Origin: Pseudidiomarina mangrovi | GTDB lineage: Bacteria > Pseudomonadota > Gammaproteobacteria > Enterobacterales > Alteromonadaceae | Direction: 5' to 3' | Length of the DNA stretch: 64,000 nucleotides | Assembly (NCBI RefSeq): GCF_003999375.1 | Contig: NZ_RJLC01000001.1 | Span: forward strand, 51,381-115,380 | Shown here: positions 62,531 through 64,000 of the stretch, in pieces | Layout: each line of letters opens with the position of its first letter | Numbering within the stretch: position 1 is the stretch's first letter | Position numbers and translations under genes: made by a program | Notes under the pieces: generated by a model | The model's database searches: none | The model's input: the letters and a program-made list of their open reading frames with translations, nothing else | What the model was told of the DNA's origin: nothing

Positions 62531-63523
62531 ATGGAATTATTGTGTCCAGCAGGCAGTATGCCGGCGCTGCATGCGGCTATTGAACACGGTGCCGATGCCG
62601 TATACGTGGGGCTAAAAGACCAGACTAATGCCCGTCATTTTGCTGGTTTAAACTTTACCCCGGCTGAGCTTGCTGAGGCGGTGCGCTATGTGCATCAACG
62701 GCAGCGAAAAATTCATGTGGCGATCAATACGTTTGCTCATGCCGACAGCTGGCAGTACTGGCAACGAGCAGTCGACCAAGCGCTGCGCGCTGGTGTGGAT
62801 GTGATCATTGCCGCCGACATGGCGGTGCTGGGCTACGTGCATGAGCGCTACCCCCAAGTGGAACTGCACTTATCGGTGCAGGCGTCGGCCACTAATGCCG
62901 CTGCCATTGAGTTTTATCAGCAATTTGGCATCAAGCGTGTGGTGTTGCCGCGGGTGCTGTCGATGAACCAAGTGCGCGCGTTGGCACGCACCAGTAGCGT
63001 TGACCTTGAGGTGTTTGCCTTTGGCAGCCTGTGCATTATGGCCGAGGGGCGCTGTTATTTAAGCTCCTATTTGACTGGCGAGTCACCCAATACCGCGGGC
63101 GCCTGTTCACCGGCCGCTTATGTGCGTTGGGACGAACAAGACGGGCAACTGGAATCACGCCTCAATGGGCTGTTAATTGACCGGTTTGCAGCGGGCGAAA
63201 CCGCCGGCTACCCGACCTTATGCAAAGGCCGTTTTCAGGTAGGTCATGATACCTATCATGTGCTGGAGGAGCCGACCAGCCTCAATACCTTGAGTCTATT
63301 GCCAGAACTCTACCGCGAGGGCATTGCCTCGCTGAAAATTGAAGGCCGCCAGCGCAGCCCCGCTTATGTCGCCCAGTTGACCAAGGTATGGCGTCAAGCC
63401 ATTGATGCGGTGCTGAGCAACCCAACAGAATTTACCGTGGCGGAGCACTGGAATCAGGTATTAGCGGGTCTTTCCGAAGGTAGCCAGACCACTCTGGGTG
63501 CCTACCACCGAGCATGGAAGTAA
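62531..63523 (+). CDS. ubiU: Oxygen-independent ubiquinone hydroxylation factor UbiU
   Basis: 330 residues, U32 family. MELLCPAGSMPALHAAIEHGADAVYVGL start and EVFAFGSLCIMAEGRCYLSSYLTGESPNTAGACSPA with the cluster cysteines; SLKIEGRQRSPAYVAQLTKVWR. Forms a heterodimer with UbiV carrying 4Fe-4S clusters. AAAGGA 9 nt before ATG 62531. Confidence 0.94.
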   Translation: MELLCPAGSMPALHAAIEHGADAVYVGLKDQTNARHFAGLNFTPAELAEAVRYVHQRQRKIHVAINTFAHADSWQYWQRAVDQALRAGVDVIIAADMAVLGYVHERYPQVELHLSVQASATNAAAIEFYQQFGIKRVVLPRVLSMNQVRALARTSSVDLEVFAFGSLCIMAEGRCYLSSYLTGESPNTAGACSPAAYVRWDEQDGQLESRLNGLLIDRFAAGETAGYPTLCKGRFQVGHDTYHVLEEPTSLNTLSLLPELYREGIASLKIEGRQRSPAYVAQLTKVWRQAIDAVLSNPTEFTVAEHWNQVLAGLSEGSQTTLGAYHRAWK

Positions 63524-63527
63524 GACG

Positions 63528-64000
63528 ATGCAGTTTAGTTTAGGTGCAATTCAATATTTCTGGCCCAAAGCGCACGTGCAGGCATTTTATCGGCGTGCGG
63601 CAGAGTCCAATGTGGATATCGTTTACTTGGGTGAAACGGTGTGCAGTAAGCGCCGCGAACTTAGTCTCGTGGATTACTTGCAGATTGCACACCAGTTACG
63701 CGAGGCGGGTAAGCAAGTTTGTTTGTCCACCATGACCTTGTTAGAGGCGCCTTCCGAGTTACGGGAGCTGCGCAAATATTGTGACAATGGTGAGTTTATG
63801 GTGGAAGCCAACGATGTTGCCGCTGCACAGTTTCTGCGCGAGCAACAGCTACCATTTATCGCTGGTGCCGCCATCAATATTTATAATCAACATAGTTTGC
63901 GGCGCATGATCAGTATGGGCTTGAAGCGTTGGGTCATGCCGGTGGAGTTGTCGCGGCACTGGTTACAGCAGCTGTTAGCTCAGCCGCTGATTGCCGATAT
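63528..64000 (+). CDS. ubiV: UbiV (partial, cut by window end)
   Basis: First ~157 residues: MQFSLGAIQYFWPKAHVQAFYRRAAESNVDIVYLGETVCSKRREL, a U32-like barrel matching UbiV (YhbV). Starts 4 bp after the ubiU stop; the rest lies beyond the window. Confidence 0.92.
   Translation, partial: MQFSLGAIQYFWPKAHVQAFYRRAAESNVDIVYLGETVCSKRRELSLVDYLQIAHQLREAGKQVCLSTMTLLEAPSELRELRKYCDNGEFMVEANDVAAAQFLREQQLPFIAGAAINIYNQHSLRRMISMGLKRWVMPVELSRHWLQQLLAQPLIAD

Overview
The window reads as one continuous chromosomal segment of a marine gammaproteobacterium, most likely of the Alteromonadales/Idiomarinaceae type. This is inferred from the conserved blocks hemYXDC-cyaY-lptM-lysA-dapF-DUF484-xerC-yigB-uvrD, trhP-yfhL and ubiTUV, and from the qNOR/narXL/narK set; no database search was possible. 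It opens with the last bases of a 5S rRNA and its terminator, so an rRNA operon lies just upstream.

Layout. 1-4135: 5S end and a 1328-residue membrane Ser/Thr kinase with a long Sel1-repeat tail. 4132-8443 (-): heme operon cyaY-hemC-hemD-hemX-hemY, with no cyaA between cyaY and hemC. 8532-13048 (+): lptM, lysA, dapF, DUF484, xerC and a HAD phosphatase. A parDE module with a palindromic operator sits between the phosphatase gene and uvrD (possible LexA box). 13749-20865: uvrD, rarD, recQ, an orphan CcdA-like antitoxin, a MerR regulator divergent from a glutaredoxin-MauE-like fusion, and a LysE-type exporter. 20951-23903: three small secreted disulfide-type proteins interrupted by a hipBA pair.

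24349-36783 is the accessory part: unknown membrane and YbjN-like proteins, then the most unusual object of the window, an array of 23 palindromes GTCA-NN-TGAC at 30/31-bp spacing (26521-27178). The array runs into the start of a methyltransferase-HNH nuclease fusion. A lower-GC block follows, with a 2-TM protein, a NERD nuclease-like protein and a PLD-DEAD helicase-DUF3427 protein, then DUF1294, a RelBE-type pair and a second hipBA whose promoter carries four operators exactly 28 bp apart.

37087-49998 returns to housekeeping and metabolism: SulP transporter plus UspA, an XRE membrane regulator, DbpA helicase, gamma-glutamyltransferase, DgkA, an unusual FabD-like / fused E1 dehydrogenase / glutaryl-CoA dehydrogenase operon, a TPR protein and a ferredoxin. 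49983-64000 is an anaerobic/nitrogen-oxide region: TrhP (U32) behind a perfect FNR box, narL, narK, narX, quinol nitric oxide reductase with a small upstream ORF, nrdG-nrdD, hemN behind a second perfect FNR box, ubiT and ubiU-ubiV (truncated by the window end).

A second striking signal is a short dispersed element, core TTAAGTGCCTGCCCCTTAA, in about 24 close and about 10 degenerate copies between 9.2 and 55.6 kb. It often forms inverted pairs at gene ends, and it also occurs in frame inside conserved proteins (LysA, DbpA, TrhP, NarK, the E1 enzyme, NorB C-terminus). It resembles either a REP-type element or a DNA-uptake-like sequence.
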